A stretch of DNA of 64,000 nt from Roseivivax sp. THAF197b (lineage in GTDB: Bacteria > Pseudomonadota > Alphaproteobacteria > Rhodobacterales > Rhodobacteraceae), in assembly GCF_009363255.1 (NCBI RefSeq), contig NZ_CP045318.1:1278001-1342000 (forward strand), in the 5' to 3' direction. The notes under the pieces were generated by a model. It did not search any database, had not been told where the DNA came from, and worked only from the letters and a program-made list of their open reading frames with translations. The first letter of the stretch is position 1. The number at the start of each line of letters is the position of its first letter. The position numbers and the translations under genes were made by a program. This document shows positions 37,990-48,830 of the stretch, one piece after another.

Positions 37990-39168
37990 GTGAGCCGCAT
38001 GATCTTCAGCGAGAACCTGTCGCGCCTTGGCACAGAATCCGCCTTCGTCGTCCTGGGCCGCGCCGCGCGTCTGGCGGCAGAAGGGCGCGACATCATCAAT
38101 CTCGGCATCGGGCAGCCGGATTTCCGCACGCCCGATCACATCGTCGAGGCCGGGGTCAAAGCGCTTCGGGATGGCCATCACGGCTATACACCCGCCAATG
38201 GCCTGCCCGCGCTGCGCGAGGCCGTCGCCGCCGATCTGGAGCGGCGCCATGGCGCGGCGGTCGATCCCGGCAATGTGGTCGTCGTCCCGGGCGGCAAGCC
38301 CACGATGTTCTTCGCGATCCTGATGTTCGGCGAACCGGGGGCGGAGATCCTTCACCCGAACCCGGGCTTCCCAATCTACGAATCTGTCATCCGCTATTCC
38401 GGCGCGACGCCCGTGCCCATCGCCCTGAAGGAAGAGAACGGCTTTGCCTTCTCCGCCGAAACGGTGCTGTCGCAGATCACGCCGCGCACCCGGCTCCTGA
38501 TCATCAACTCGCCCGCGAACCCCACGGGCGGGGTGACGCCGAAGGCCGAAATCGACAAGCTTGTCAAAGGGCTGGAGGCGCATCCTCATGTGGCGATCCT
38601 CTCCGACGAGATCTATTCGCAGATGCTCTACGAGGGCCGCAGCCATGTCTCGCTGCTGCAATATCCCGAGATCCGCGATCGGCTGATCCTGCTCGATGGG
38701 TGGTCGAAGACCTATGCCATGACCGGCTGGCGGCTGGGCTACGCGGTTTGGCCCGATGCGGCGGTGGATCACGTCACGCGGCTCTGCATCAATGACCATT
38801 CCTGCGTGAACGCGGCGGCGCAATATGCAGGCCTTGCCGCACTGACCGGGCCGCAGGACGCGGTCACGGAGATGGTCGCGGCCTTTGACGCACGGCGCAA
38901 GGTCATCGTCGACGGGCTCAATGCGCTGCCGGGGATGCGCTGCGCGGATGCGGGCGGGGCGTTCTACGCTTTCCCGAATATCGAAGGCACCGGGCTGAGC
39001 GCCACGGAGGCGCAGGATCTGTTCCTGGAAGAGGCGGGCGTCGCCACCGTCGCGGGCACCGCGTTCGGCGCGCATGGCGAGGGGTTCCTGCGCTTCTCCT
39101 ACGCCAATTCCGAGGAGAACATTGCCCGCGCGCTCGACCGGATCGGGCAGGTCCTTTCGGCGCGTTAG
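37990..39168 (+). CDS. Pyridoxal-phosphate aminotransferase, class I/II (aspartate-aminotransferase-like)
   Basis: A 392-residue fold-type I aminotransferase. Key blocks are INLGIGQPDFRTPDH, NSPANPTGGV, LSDEIYSQMLYEG and the PLP-lysine region LDGWSKTYAMTGWRLGY. I use GTG 37990 because GAAAGGG sits 8 bases before it; ATG 37999 is 17 bases away from that site but possible. Substrate specificity cannot be inferred. It is divergent from the IorAB operon (188-bp spacer) and convergent with katG. Confidence 0.92.
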   Translation: MSRMIFSENLSRLGTESAFVVLGRAARLAAEGRDIINLGIGQPDFRTPDHIVEAGVKALRDGHHGYTPANGLPALREAVAADLERRHGAAVDPGNVVVVPGGKPTMFFAILMFGEPGAEILHPNPGFPIYESVIRYSGATPVPIALKEENGFAFSAETVLSQITPRTRLLIINSPANPTGGVTPKAEIDKLVKGLEAHPHVAILSDEIYSQMLYEGRSHVSLLQYPEIRDRLILLDGWSKTYAMTGWRLGYAVWPDAAVDHVTRLCINDHSCVNAAAQYAGLAALTGPQDAVTEMVAAFDARRKVIVDGLNALPGMRCADAGGAFYAFPNIEGTGLSATEAQDLFLEEAGVATVAGTAFGAHGEGFLRFSYANSEENIARALDRIGQVLSAR

Positions 39169-39186
39169 GCTTCGCGCAAAGAAAAA

Positions 39187-39220
39187 GGCCGCCCGCATAG
39201 CACATGCGGGCGGCCCCTTT
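39187..39220. terminator. Bidirectional terminator between aminotransferase and katG
   Basis: Perfect 12-bp arms GGCCGCCCGCAT (39187-39198) and ATGCGGGCGGCC (39204-39215) have a 5-nt loop. On the minus strand the stem is followed by TTTTTC, a strong terminator for katG. On the plus strand it is followed by CCTTTGG. Confidence 0.9.
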
Positions 39221-39240
39221 GGTTCAATTAAGCCCTAGGC

Positions 39241-41649
<2,409 letters not shown>

Positions 41650-42591
41650 ATGAACAACCTGACCCTCCGACAGCTTCGCTATTTCGACGCGCTGGCGCGC
41701 CACCGGCATTTCGGACGTGCGGCGGACGCCTCCGCGATCACGCAGCCGGCCTTGTCGGTGCAGATCAAGGAATTGGAGGCAGGGCTTGGCGTGCAGCTCT
41801 TCGACCGGTCCGCGCGGCAGGTGCGCCTGACGGCCTTCGGAGAGGATTTCGCGGCCCGCGTGCGGGATATCCTGCGCGCGGTCGACGAGCTTGGCGATCT
41901 CGCGCGGGCCTCGTCGGGCCGTCTGTCGGGGCGGCTGCGGCTCGGGATCATTCCGACCGTGGCGCCGTACCTGCTGCCGCGGGTGATCGGCGCGCTGTCG
42001 CGGTCGCATCCCGGCATCGACATCCATGTGCGCGAGACCCTGACCGACCGGCTGATCCGCGAATTGGGCGAAGGCCGGATCGACGCGGCCATCGTGGCGC
42101 TCCCGGTCTCGGAGCCGAATCTGATGGAGACCGCGCTTTTCGACGAGGAATTCGTGCTGATCCGGCCCGAGGCGGAGGCGAACGAGCCCGTGCCCGACGG
42201 GGAGGCTCTGCAGAAGATGCGGCTTTTGTTGCTGGAGGAGGGGCATTGCTTCCGCGATCAGGCGCTGTCCTTCTGCGAGATGCCCGCGCGATTGCCGCGT
42301 GAGGGGCTTGAGGGCTCGTCGCTTTCCACGCTCGTGCAGATGGTGGGGGCGGGGATCGGCGTGACGCTTATTCCCGAAATGGCCGTGCCGGTGGAAACCC
42401 GGTCTGCGGCTGTGGCAGTAGGGCGGTTCCGGGCGCCGAAGCCCACCCGCACCGTGGGGATGATCTGGCGGAAATCCTCGCCGCTGGCCCATCAGCTGAC
42501 CGACCTTGCCGAGATCGTGCGCGAAGCGGGGCTCAGTGCTGCGGCGGCGGCGCGGGCGGACGCGGTGCCCGGCCCATCAACAGCGGAATAA
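41650..42591 (+). CDS. oxyR: Hydrogen-peroxide-inducible activator OxyR (LysR family)
   Basis: A 313-residue LysR-type regulator. The N-terminal helix-turn-helix is LRQLRYFDALARHRHFGRAA...TQPALSVQIKELE. The redox pair is Cys200 and Cys209 in EEGHCFRDQALSFCE, matching E. coli Cys199/Cys208 in sequence and spacing. Oxidation should form the disulfide that switches on katG, which is divergent. The 3' end overlaps the convergent AbrB-type gene by 59 bases. Confidence 0.95.
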   Translation: MNNLTLRQLRYFDALARHRHFGRAADASAITQPALSVQIKELEAGLGVQLFDRSARQVRLTAFGEDFAARVRDILRAVDELGDLARASSGRLSGRLRLGIIPTVAPYLLPRVIGALSRSHPGIDIHVRETLTDRLIRELGEGRIDAAIVALPVSEPNLMETALFDEEFVLIRPEAEANEPVPDGEALQKMRLLLLEEGHCFRDQALSFCEMPARLPREGLEGSSLSTLVQMVGAGIGVTLIPEMAVPVETRSAAVAVGRFRAPKPTRTVGMIWRKSSPLAHQLTDLAEIVREAGLSAAAAARADAVPGPSTAE

Positions 42592-43579
42592 GCGCCGTCA
42601 GGATCAGGAGCCGCGCGACGTGATGGGCGGCCACGAAGGCCGGGTCGAGCCCCAGCGTGACGGAGATCGCGGCCATTGCCTCAACCCCGCCCGGCGCGAA
42701 GGCCACGATCAGTAGCGCAGGCGGCAGCCCCATCGCGACCCAGGCGCCCAGCACGGCAAACACCGTGATGACGCCCGTTACCGCTGTCACCCAGGCGCCT
42801 GCGGCCATGGCCGCGCGCACATCCGCCCAGCTTTGCCCGGAAAAGCGCGACCCGATCAGCACGCCCATCACGAGGAACGCCGCGAAATTCACCGGCCCCG
42901 GAAGCCCGCCCGGCGTCAGCCCGCTCAGATGGCCGCCCGCGCTCAGCGCCATGCCCGCGAGCAGGAAGGCCGCGGGCAGGCGGGCCTTCTCGAAGAGGCG
43001 CCCAAGAACGTAGGTGCCCGCAAGCAACGTCAGCGCCGCAAGCGCCCCCATATTGACGGGCGGGGCGAGGCGGTCGCCGGTGGCCCCGAAGACGGCCGAG
43101 ACGAAGACCGGCACGCAGAGCGTGATGAACAGCACCCGGATGCTTTGCACCACGGCGATGCGCGCTGTCTGGCCCCCGGTCTCGAGCGACAGGCTGAGCA
43201 CGAAGCTCAGGTGACCGGGCGCTGCGGCCAGCGTCGCGCTGCGGCGGTCGAAACCCATCCAACGCTCCAGCCCGTAGCGGGCAAGCGCCATCCCGGCGAG
43301 GACGGAGACCGCAAGGATCGACAATGTGGCAGGCCAGGCGGCGGCAGTGCGCAGCATCTCGGGTGTGACGCCCGTGCCGATGCCGATGCCCAGAAGGCAG
43401 AAGGCGAGAATGCGCAAGGGCCCGGGCAGGCGGACACGCAGACCCGCGATCCCGGCCAGCGTGACGGCGGTGGCCCCGCCGGTCAGGGGCGCTGCGGGAA
43501 AACCGATGACCCAGAAGAGCGCCGCGCCCACAGCGCCAATCGCCAGGGCCGTCGCCGCATCGCGCAGGTCATGGACCAT
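42533..43579 (-). CDS. AbrB-type membrane transport protein
   Basis: A 348-residue protein with ten or so hydrophobic segments in two AbrB repeats (GFPAAPLTGGATAVTLAGIAGL and LPGPVNFAAFLVMGVLIGSRF). This is the ammonia-monooxygenase-like AbrB membrane family, often placed with carboxylate-transport genes. The start (ATG 43579; a second ATG at 43582) overlaps the end of the citryl-CoA lyase gene by 11-14 bases, so it belongs to the same operon. It might export or import the same class of organic acid, but this is only context. Confidence 0.85.
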   Translation of the reverse strand: MVHDLRDAATALAIGAVGAALFWVIGFPAAPLTGGATAVTLAGIAGLRVRLPGPLRILAFCLLGIGIGTGVTPEMLRTAAAWPATLSILAVSVLAGMALARYGLERWMGFDRRSATLAAAPGHLSFVLSLSLETGGQTARIAVVQSIRVLFITLCVPVFVSAVFGATGDRLAPPVNMGALAALTLLAGTYVLGRLFEKARLPAAFLLAGMALSAGGHLSGLTPGGLPGPVNFAAFLVMGVLIGSRFSGQSWADVRAAMAAGAWVTAVTGVITVFAVLGAWVAMGLPPALLIVAFAPGGVEAMAAISVTLGLDPAFVAAHHVARLLILTALIPLLMGRAPRPPAPPPQH

Positions 43580-44336
43580 CATAGGTCCAGCGGTATCCGG
43601 GCGGGGTCGGCCCCTTGTTGCGCCCGCCTTGCTCGCGCTGTTCCCAGGCATGGGCGAGAATCCCCACGGAGCGCGACAGGCAGAAGAGCCCCCGCGCCAA
43701 GGGCGGCGCGAAGCCCAGCTCGGCGTAGATCACCGCCGTGGCCCCGTCGATATTCATCGGCAGGGCTATGCCCTTGGCCGCGCTGATCTCGGCCTCGATG
43801 GCCTCCGCGATCCCGGCGAAATGGCCCGAGACCGCGCCTGCATCCGCCGCCTCGCGAACCAGCGCCATCAGGCGCGGCGCGCGCGGATCGACAGGTTTGT
43901 GGAAGCGATGCCCGAAACCCGGGATGATCTTGCCGCGCGTCGCGGTCCAGTCGGCCAGCGCCGCGGGAAGCGGGCCGTCGAAGCCCGCGACATGGTGATA
44001 AAGCTCGACCGCCTGTTCGCCGGCACCCCCATGCACGTCGCCCAGCATGTTCACCGCGCTCGCCATCGCGTTGTTCAGCGGCAGCCCGCAGGTCACAGCC
44101 ATCCGGGCGGCGGCAATCGAGGGCGCCTGCGGTCCGTGATCCACCGCCGAGACAAGCGCCGCCTCGAAGAGCCGCGCCTGTACTTCGGTCGGCAAATCGC
44201 CCCGTACCATCAGCCAGATCATCTGCGCGAAGCTGACCTGACCGATCAGATCCTCGATCGGATGCCCGCGCAGGGCGATCCGGCCCGGCTCCATGTCGAT
44301 GATCGAGGTCCGCCACCAATCGCTGACATCGCTCAT
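43569..44336 (-). CDS. Citryl-CoA lyase (citrate-synthase fold, short form)
   Basis: A 255-residue protein like the C-terminal half of citrate synthase. All three catalytic positions are present: His in GDVHGGAGE, His in GFGHRFHKPVDPR and Asp in MNIDGATAV. It lacks about 170 residues of the N-terminal domain, as in citryl-CoA lyases. Family members split citryl-CoA, and probably related 3-hydroxyacyl-CoA acids, into acetyl-CoA and a keto acid. The ATG overlaps the CoA-transferase stop (ATGA). Together with the transferase it should activate and cleave the imported acid. Confidence 0.88.
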   Translation of the reverse strand: MSDVSDWWRTSIIDMEPGRIALRGHPIEDLIGQVSFAQMIWLMVRGDLPTEVQARLFEAALVSAVDHGPQAPSIAAARMAVTCGLPLNNAMASAVNMLGDVHGGAGEQAVELYHHVAGFDGPLPAALADWTATRGKIIPGFGHRFHKPVDPRAPRLMALVREAADAGAVSGHFAGIAEAIEAEISAAKGIALPMNIDGATAVIYAELGFAPPLARGLFCLSRSVGILAHAWEQREQGGRNKGPTPPGYRWTYDGP

Positions 44337-45529
44337 ATCACGCCCTCCGCCTGCAACTCCGCGATCTCCTGCGCGCTCAGGCCCAGATCGCCCCAGATGC
44401 GCGCGTTGTCCGCCCCGAGCGCAGGCGGCGCGCTTTGCGGGGCAGGGCGCTGCGTGCCCATCCGCACGGGCGAGGCGCAGAGGCGCAGTGTCTCATCTTC
44501 CGTTTCCACCTCCGCGATCAGGTCGCGGCCCGTGATCTGCTCGGTCTCCAGCACGTCGGGCACGCTCAGCACCGGCCCGACGGGCACGCTCAGCGGGTTC
44601 AGCTCCGCCACCCAATCCGCCGCCGGCCGTTTGGTCAGCACAGTCTCAAGCTCGGCGCGCAGGCGGTGACGGTTCGTCTTGCGCGCCTCGCGGGTGGCAT
44701 AGTCGGGATGGGTCAGCAGATCGTCGCGGCCCAGGTGCCGGGCCAGCGCCTCCCACTGGCTGTCGCGGTTGGCGGCGATATTGATGGGCCGGTCGGCGGT
44801 GGCGAAGGTGCCCGAGGGCGCGGAGGTCATGTTCTCGTTGCCGAGCGCCTGCGGCGCGACCCCGCCAATCAGGTGGTTCGACACGACCCAACCCATCGAA
44901 GACAGCACCGCCTCCGTCATGGAGATATCGAGGAATGTGCCGCGCGGATCGGCATTGAGCGCCGCCGTGATGGCGAAGGCCGCGGTCATGCCGCCCACCG
45001 TGTCGGCCAGCGGGTAGCCCACGCGCAGCGGCGCGCTCGTCGCATCGCCCGTGACGGACATGACGCCCGCGACGCCTTGGACGATCTGGTCATAGGCCGG
45101 ATTGTCCCGCCAGGGCCCGTCCTGCCCGAAGCCGGAGATGGCGCAGTAGATCAGCGCGGGATTTTCGGCCCGCAGCGTCTCGTAGCCGAGGCCCAGCCGG
45201 TCCATCACGCCGGGGCGGAAATTCTCGATCAGCACATCCGCATCCCGGACGAGCCGTTTCAGCAGGGTTTTGCCGCGCGCGCGCTTCAGATCGAGCGTGA
45301 CCGAGGCCTTCCCGGCATTCTGCGCCAGAAACGAGATCCCCATATTGACCGCGCTCCGCGCGGGATCAGCGCCCAATTGCCGCGCGAGGTCTCCCATGCC
45401 GGGGCGTTCGACCTTGATGACCTCGGCCCCCATCAGCGCCAGTTGAAAGGCGCAATAAGGCCCGGCCAGCACGTTCGACAGGTCTAGGACGCGCACGCCC
45501 TCAAGCGGCAATCGCGCGGTCTCAGTCAC
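44333..45529 (-). CDS. CaiB/BaiF family CoA-transferase (class III)
   Basis: A 398-residue formyl-CoA-transferase-fold enzyme. Family blocks are GVRVLDLSNVLAGPYCAFQLALMGAEVIKVE and DVLIENFRPGVMDRLGLGYE, with the catalytic Asp in the NPAYDQIVQG region (Asp equivalent to Asp169 of formyl-CoA transferase). It moves CoA from a donor such as succinyl-CoA to an acid substrate. GTG 45529 is the likely start; it overlaps the tctA stop by 8 bases and the residues upstream are not native. Fully embedded in the tct operon. Confidence 0.92.
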   Translation of the reverse strand: MTETARLPLEGVRVLDLSNVLAGPYCAFQLALMGAEVIKVERPGMGDLARQLGADPARSAVNMGISFLAQNAGKASVTLDLKRARGKTLLKRLVRDADVLIENFRPGVMDRLGLGYETLRAENPALIYCAISGFGQDGPWRDNPAYDQIVQGVAGVMSVTGDATSAPLRVGYPLADTVGGMTAAFAITAALNADPRGTFLDISMTEAVLSSMGWVVSNHLIGGVAPQALGNENMTSAPSGTFATADRPINIAANRDSQWEALARHLGRDDLLTHPDYATREARKTNRHRLRAELETVLTKRPAADWVAELNPLSVPVGPVLSVPDVLETEQITGRDLIAEVETEDETLRLCASPVRMGTQRPAPQSAPPALGADNARIWGDLGLSAQEIAELQAEGVI

Positions 45530-47045
45530 CCTCGGCCACGCCCTGCTTGCGGGCACGGGCGCGCCGCGCACGGTAGCTCGGCACGATCACGAGAAGCGCC
45601 GCGATCACCAGAAGGCCCAGCGTCATCGGCCGGTCGAGGATGAAGCTCGCCCCGTCGTAAAGCTGCATGGAGCGCGAGAAGTTGTCCTCCAGCATCCGGC
45701 CCAGGATGAAGCCGATCAGCAAGGGCGCCAGCGGGTAATCCGCAAAGCGCAGGATCGTCGCGCAGACCCCGAAGCCCACGAGGATCAGAAGCTCGGTCGC
45801 GTTGTTCTGGCCGATATAGCTGCCCATCAGCGTGAAGAAGAGGATGAACGGAATGAGATAGTTGCGCGGGATCGACAGGACCTTGGCGATGTAGGGAATG
45901 AGCGGCAGGTTCAGGATCAGAAGCACCAGATTGCCAATGAACATCGAGGTGATGACGGCCCAGAAGATCTCAGGGGAATCGACCATCAGGCGAGGCCCCG
46001 GCGTCACGTTGAGCGCAATGAGTGCGCCCAGAAGGATCGCCGTCGTGCCCGAGCCCGGAATGCCCAGCGTCAGGAGCGGCACGAAGGAACCCGTGCAGGC
46101 GGCGTTGTTGGCGGTCTCGGGCGCGGCAAGCCCCTTGATCGCGCCCTTGCCGAATTCCTTCTGCTCTTCCTCGGTGGCGAGATTGCGTTCCACGGCGTAG
46201 CCCAGGAAGGACGCGATGGTCGCACCCGCGCCCGGCAGCACGCCGATGAAGAAGCCCTGCACCGATTGCCGTCCGATGACGGGCGCGATCTTGCGGGCCT
46301 CTGCGCCCGAGATACGCAGACCGGTGATCTTGCCCGACGAGCCATCGCCCTCCGTCGCGGTGCGCTTGGGGTTCAGGACAAGGAAAATCGCCTCGGGCAG
46401 GGCGAACATCGCCATGGCGAGCGTGATGAAGGAAAAGCCCGATTGCAGGTCCATCATCCCCATGGTGAAGCGCGGCATGTTGAAGAGCGCGCCTTCGCCC
46501 ACGGTCGCCATGATGAGCCCCAGAAGCGTCATCAGCACGGCCTTGGCCACGTTGCCCGTGCCCGCGAAGGCCGCAATGGCCGAGAGGCCCACGACCATCA
46601 GCGCGAAATATTCCGCCGAATGGAACAGGAGTGCCACGGTGGACAGCATGGGCGCGAAGACCATCAGCAAGAGCGCGCCGATCGTGCCGCCCAGAAAGGA
46701 CGAGATCGCGGCGATGGTCAGCGCCTTCCCGGCCATGCCCTTGCGCGCCATCGGGTAGCCATCGAAGGAGGAGGCGACCGTGCCCGCAACACCGGGCGCG
46801 TTCAGCAGGATGGACGAGGTCGAGCCGCCGAAGATCGCGCCGTAATAGACACCTGCCAGCAGGATCAATGCGGCTGACGGATCGCCCAGCGTGATCGCCA
46901 CGGGGATCATGATGGCGATGATCGACATCGGACCAAGGCCCGGCAGCATGCCGATGAAGGTGCCGATGAGGCAGCCGCCAATGACCATCAGAAGGTTCGT
47001 GACGGAGAAGGCGGTGGACAGGCCGATGAGAAGTCCTTCGATCAT
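45522..47045 (-). CDS. tctA: Tripartite tricarboxylate transporter, large membrane subunit TctA
   Basis: A 507-residue polytopic permease with about 11-12 helices. The glycine-rich GTFIGMLPGLGPMSIIAIMIPV and ATIASFLGYAVERNLA regions and LLTLGIPGSGTTAILLGAL are conserved in TctA. It moves a carboxylate with sodium or protons, fed by the periplasmic TctC. It lies 12 bases after tctB, with GAGGAG before the ATG. Confidence 0.95.
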   Translation of the reverse strand: MIEGLLIGLSTAFSVTNLLMVIGGCLIGTFIGMLPGLGPMSIIAIMIPVAITLGDPSAALILLAGVYYGAIFGGSTSSILLNAPGVAGTVASSFDGYPMARKGMAGKALTIAAISSFLGGTIGALLLMVFAPMLSTVALLFHSAEYFALMVVGLSAIAAFAGTGNVAKAVLMTLLGLIMATVGEGALFNMPRFTMGMMDLQSGFSFITLAMAMFALPEAIFLVLNPKRTATEGDGSSGKITGLRISGAEARKIAPVIGRQSVQGFFIGVLPGAGATIASFLGYAVERNLATEEEQKEFGKGAIKGLAAPETANNAACTGSFVPLLTLGIPGSGTTAILLGALIALNVTPGPRLMVDSPEIFWAVITSMFIGNLVLLILNLPLIPYIAKVLSIPRNYLIPFILFFTLMGSYIGQNNATELLILVGFGVCATILRFADYPLAPLLIGFILGRMLEDNFSRSMQLYDGASFILDRPMTLGLLVIAALLVIVPSYRARRARARKQGVAEGD

Positions 47046-47057
47046 GACGTGCGCTCC

Positions 47058-47546
47058 TCAGCCTAGGAAAAACGGCCAAGGCCGCAGGAAAATGCCGAGA
47101 ACCCCCTCGACGAGGTACCACACGATGCCGGTGGCCAGCGCGGTGATGGGCAAAAGGTAGTGAAACTTGCGCTCGCCGAGGATCACCGCACCGCCCGACA
47201 GAAAGCCGATCGTCGCGATGATGAAGCCCGCAGGCCGCAGCATCAGGGCGTAAAGCACCATCAGGCCCAAGAGCGCCAGCGCCTTGCCCAGGTGATAATC
47301 GCCGAGACGCCGGTAATCGATATCGGGGGCTTTTTCCTCATCCGCGGCAGGCTTTTCGAGGCCGAGCACGATGATGAGCGCGGTCAGGATCGCCAGCACC
47401 GACAGGACCTTCGGGAAGGTCGAGGGCCAGATCGGATTGCGCTGCATGAACGGCGGCAGAAGCTGATCCATCGTGAAGAAGGCAGCATAGCCATAAGCGA
47501 GACAGATGCCGAGGATGATGAGCGCGATCCAGCGGTCGAGGGCCAT
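47058..47546 (-). CDS. tctB: Tripartite tricarboxylate transporter, small membrane subunit TctB
   Basis: A 162-residue membrane protein with four hydrophobic segments (WIALIILGICLAYGYAAFF, VLSVLAILTALIIVLGL, LALLGLMVLYALMLRPAGFIIATI, ITALATGIVWYLVEGVLGIFL), as in TctB. A strong AAGGAGGATCTC precedes the ATG. It is separated from tctC by two stem-loops. Confidence 0.9.
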   Translation of the reverse strand: MALDRWIALIILGICLAYGYAAFFTMDQLLPPFMQRNPIWPSTFPKVLSVLAILTALIIVLGLEKPAADEEKAPDIDYRRLGDYHLGKALALLGLMVLYALMLRPAGFIIATIGFLSGGAVILGERKFHYLLPITALATGIVWYLVEGVLGIFLRPWPFFLG

Positions 47547-47590
47547 GAGATCCTCCTTGCAGACAAAGGCGTGACCTTTGCCAAGGGCAC

Positions 47591-47636
47591 GGATTTTTAT
47601 CTAAAAATCCGCCCGGAATTTTAATTGAAATTCCGG
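47591..47636 (-). promoter_or_regulatory. Paired AT stem-loops between tctC and tctB
   Basis: Two perfect inverted repeats lie side by side 38-83 bases after the tctC stop: GGATTTTTA/TAAAAATCC (47591-47610, very short loop) and CCGGAATTT/AAATTCCGG (47613-47636, 6-nt loop). Neither is followed by a clean T-run. In binding-protein transporter operons such structures often stabilise or separate the binding-protein mRNA, which needs higher expression than the membrane subunits. Confidence 0.65.
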
Positions 47637-47673
47637 CGCGCCAAGCCCTGCAGGGCGGCGCGCCGGGACGGGC

Positions 47674-48660
47674 TCAGAGGAAGCCCAGCTCTTTCATCAG
47701 GTCGCCGATTTCCTTTTCCTGGCTCTCCAGGAAGGTGCGGAATTCGTCGCCGGGATTGTGGATGTTGACCCAACCGTTGCGGGCGCGCACGGCTTCCCAC
47801 TCCTCGGTGTCGTACATCTTGGCGATGGCGTCCTGATAGGCGGTGAGCTTCTCGTCAGAGAGGCCGGGCGCCCCGAAGAAGCCACGCCAGTTGATGAACG
47901 TGGTGTCGATGCCCTGTTCCTGCATCGTGGGCGCGTCCTCATAGGCCGCCACGCGCTCGTCCGCCGTCACGCCGAGGATTTTGACCTCGCCCTGATCGGC
48001 CAGCGCCACGGCTTCCGAAAAGCCCGTGGACAGCGCCTGGATCTCGCCCGACAGCAGCGCCGCCATGGCTTTGCCGCCCGCATCATAGGGGATGTATTTC
48101 ACCGCCGTCGGATCCTCGCCCGCGGCCTTCATGGTCATTGCTGCCACGAGGTGGTCCATGCCGCCCGGCACCGAGCCGCCGCCCACCGCGAAGGCGTTGC
48201 GGTCGGCCTTGTAGGTCTCAAGCAGGTCGGCCATCGAGTCGAGGTCGCTGTCGGCGGGCACCACGATCGCCGCGTAATCGCCGATCGTTCCGGCCACGAG
48301 CGTCAGGTCGCGGAAGCTTTGCGGGAACACACCCGTGAGCGAGCGGATCACGATGGGGGTGGAGTTCACCATCAGCGTGTCTTCGAGGCTCTCGGCGTTT
48401 TCGATCATGTAGCCGATGGCCTTGCCGCCACCGCCGCCGGACATGTTCTCATAGGAGGCGCTGCCCACGAGACCGGCATTGGTCAGGGCCTCGCCCGTAC
48501 CGCGTGCGGTGCCGTCCCAGCCGCCGCCTGCGCCGCCGGGGATCAGGAAGTGGATGCTTTCGACGACTTGATGGCCCTCTGAAAAGACAGGGCTGCCGAA
48601 GGTCATGGCGGCCGCCGTGGCCGCGATCAGGGCGCGACGGCCCAGCTTGAATGGTGTCAT
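47674..48660 (-). CDS. tctC: Tripartite tricarboxylate transporter substrate-binding protein TctC
   Basis: A 328-residue periplasmic binding protein. The signal peptide is MTPFKLGRRALIAATAAAMTFGSPVFS. The Bug/TctC fold is shown by IHFLIPGGAGGGWDGTARGTGEAL at the N-terminus and GGGSVPGGMDHL in the ligand-binding region. The ligand is a carboxylate; the operon genes suggest a hydroxy-di- or tricarboxylate. AAGGGAGGAAACC precedes the ATG. First gene of the tctCBA operon. Confidence 0.94.
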   Translation of the reverse strand: MTPFKLGRRALIAATAAAMTFGSPVFSEGHQVVESIHFLIPGGAGGGWDGTARGTGEALTNAGLVGSASYENMSGGGGGKAIGYMIENAESLEDTLMVNSTPIVIRSLTGVFPQSFRDLTLVAGTIGDYAAIVVPADSDLDSMADLLETYKADRNAFAVGGGSVPGGMDHLVAAMTMKAAGEDPTAVKYIPYDAGGKAMAALLSGEIQALSTGFSEAVALADQGEVKILGVTADERVAAYEDAPTMQEQGIDTTFINWRGFFGAPGLSDEKLTAYQDAIAKMYDTEEWEAVRARNGWVNIHNPGDEFRTFLESQEKEIGDLMKELGFL

Positions 48661-48830
48661 GGTTTCCTCCCTTATGACGAGCGCCGCTGCGGGCGCTTGG
48701 CAGAAAGCCTAAGCGCCATGGGCTTTTACGTCGAGGGGGGAATCGCGCAGCGTCCGGACATTCTCGGGCGACGCGGGTGATTCAAGGCGCGCATTGCCTG
48801 GACGAGAGCACCGGACATAGCGGACGGGCG

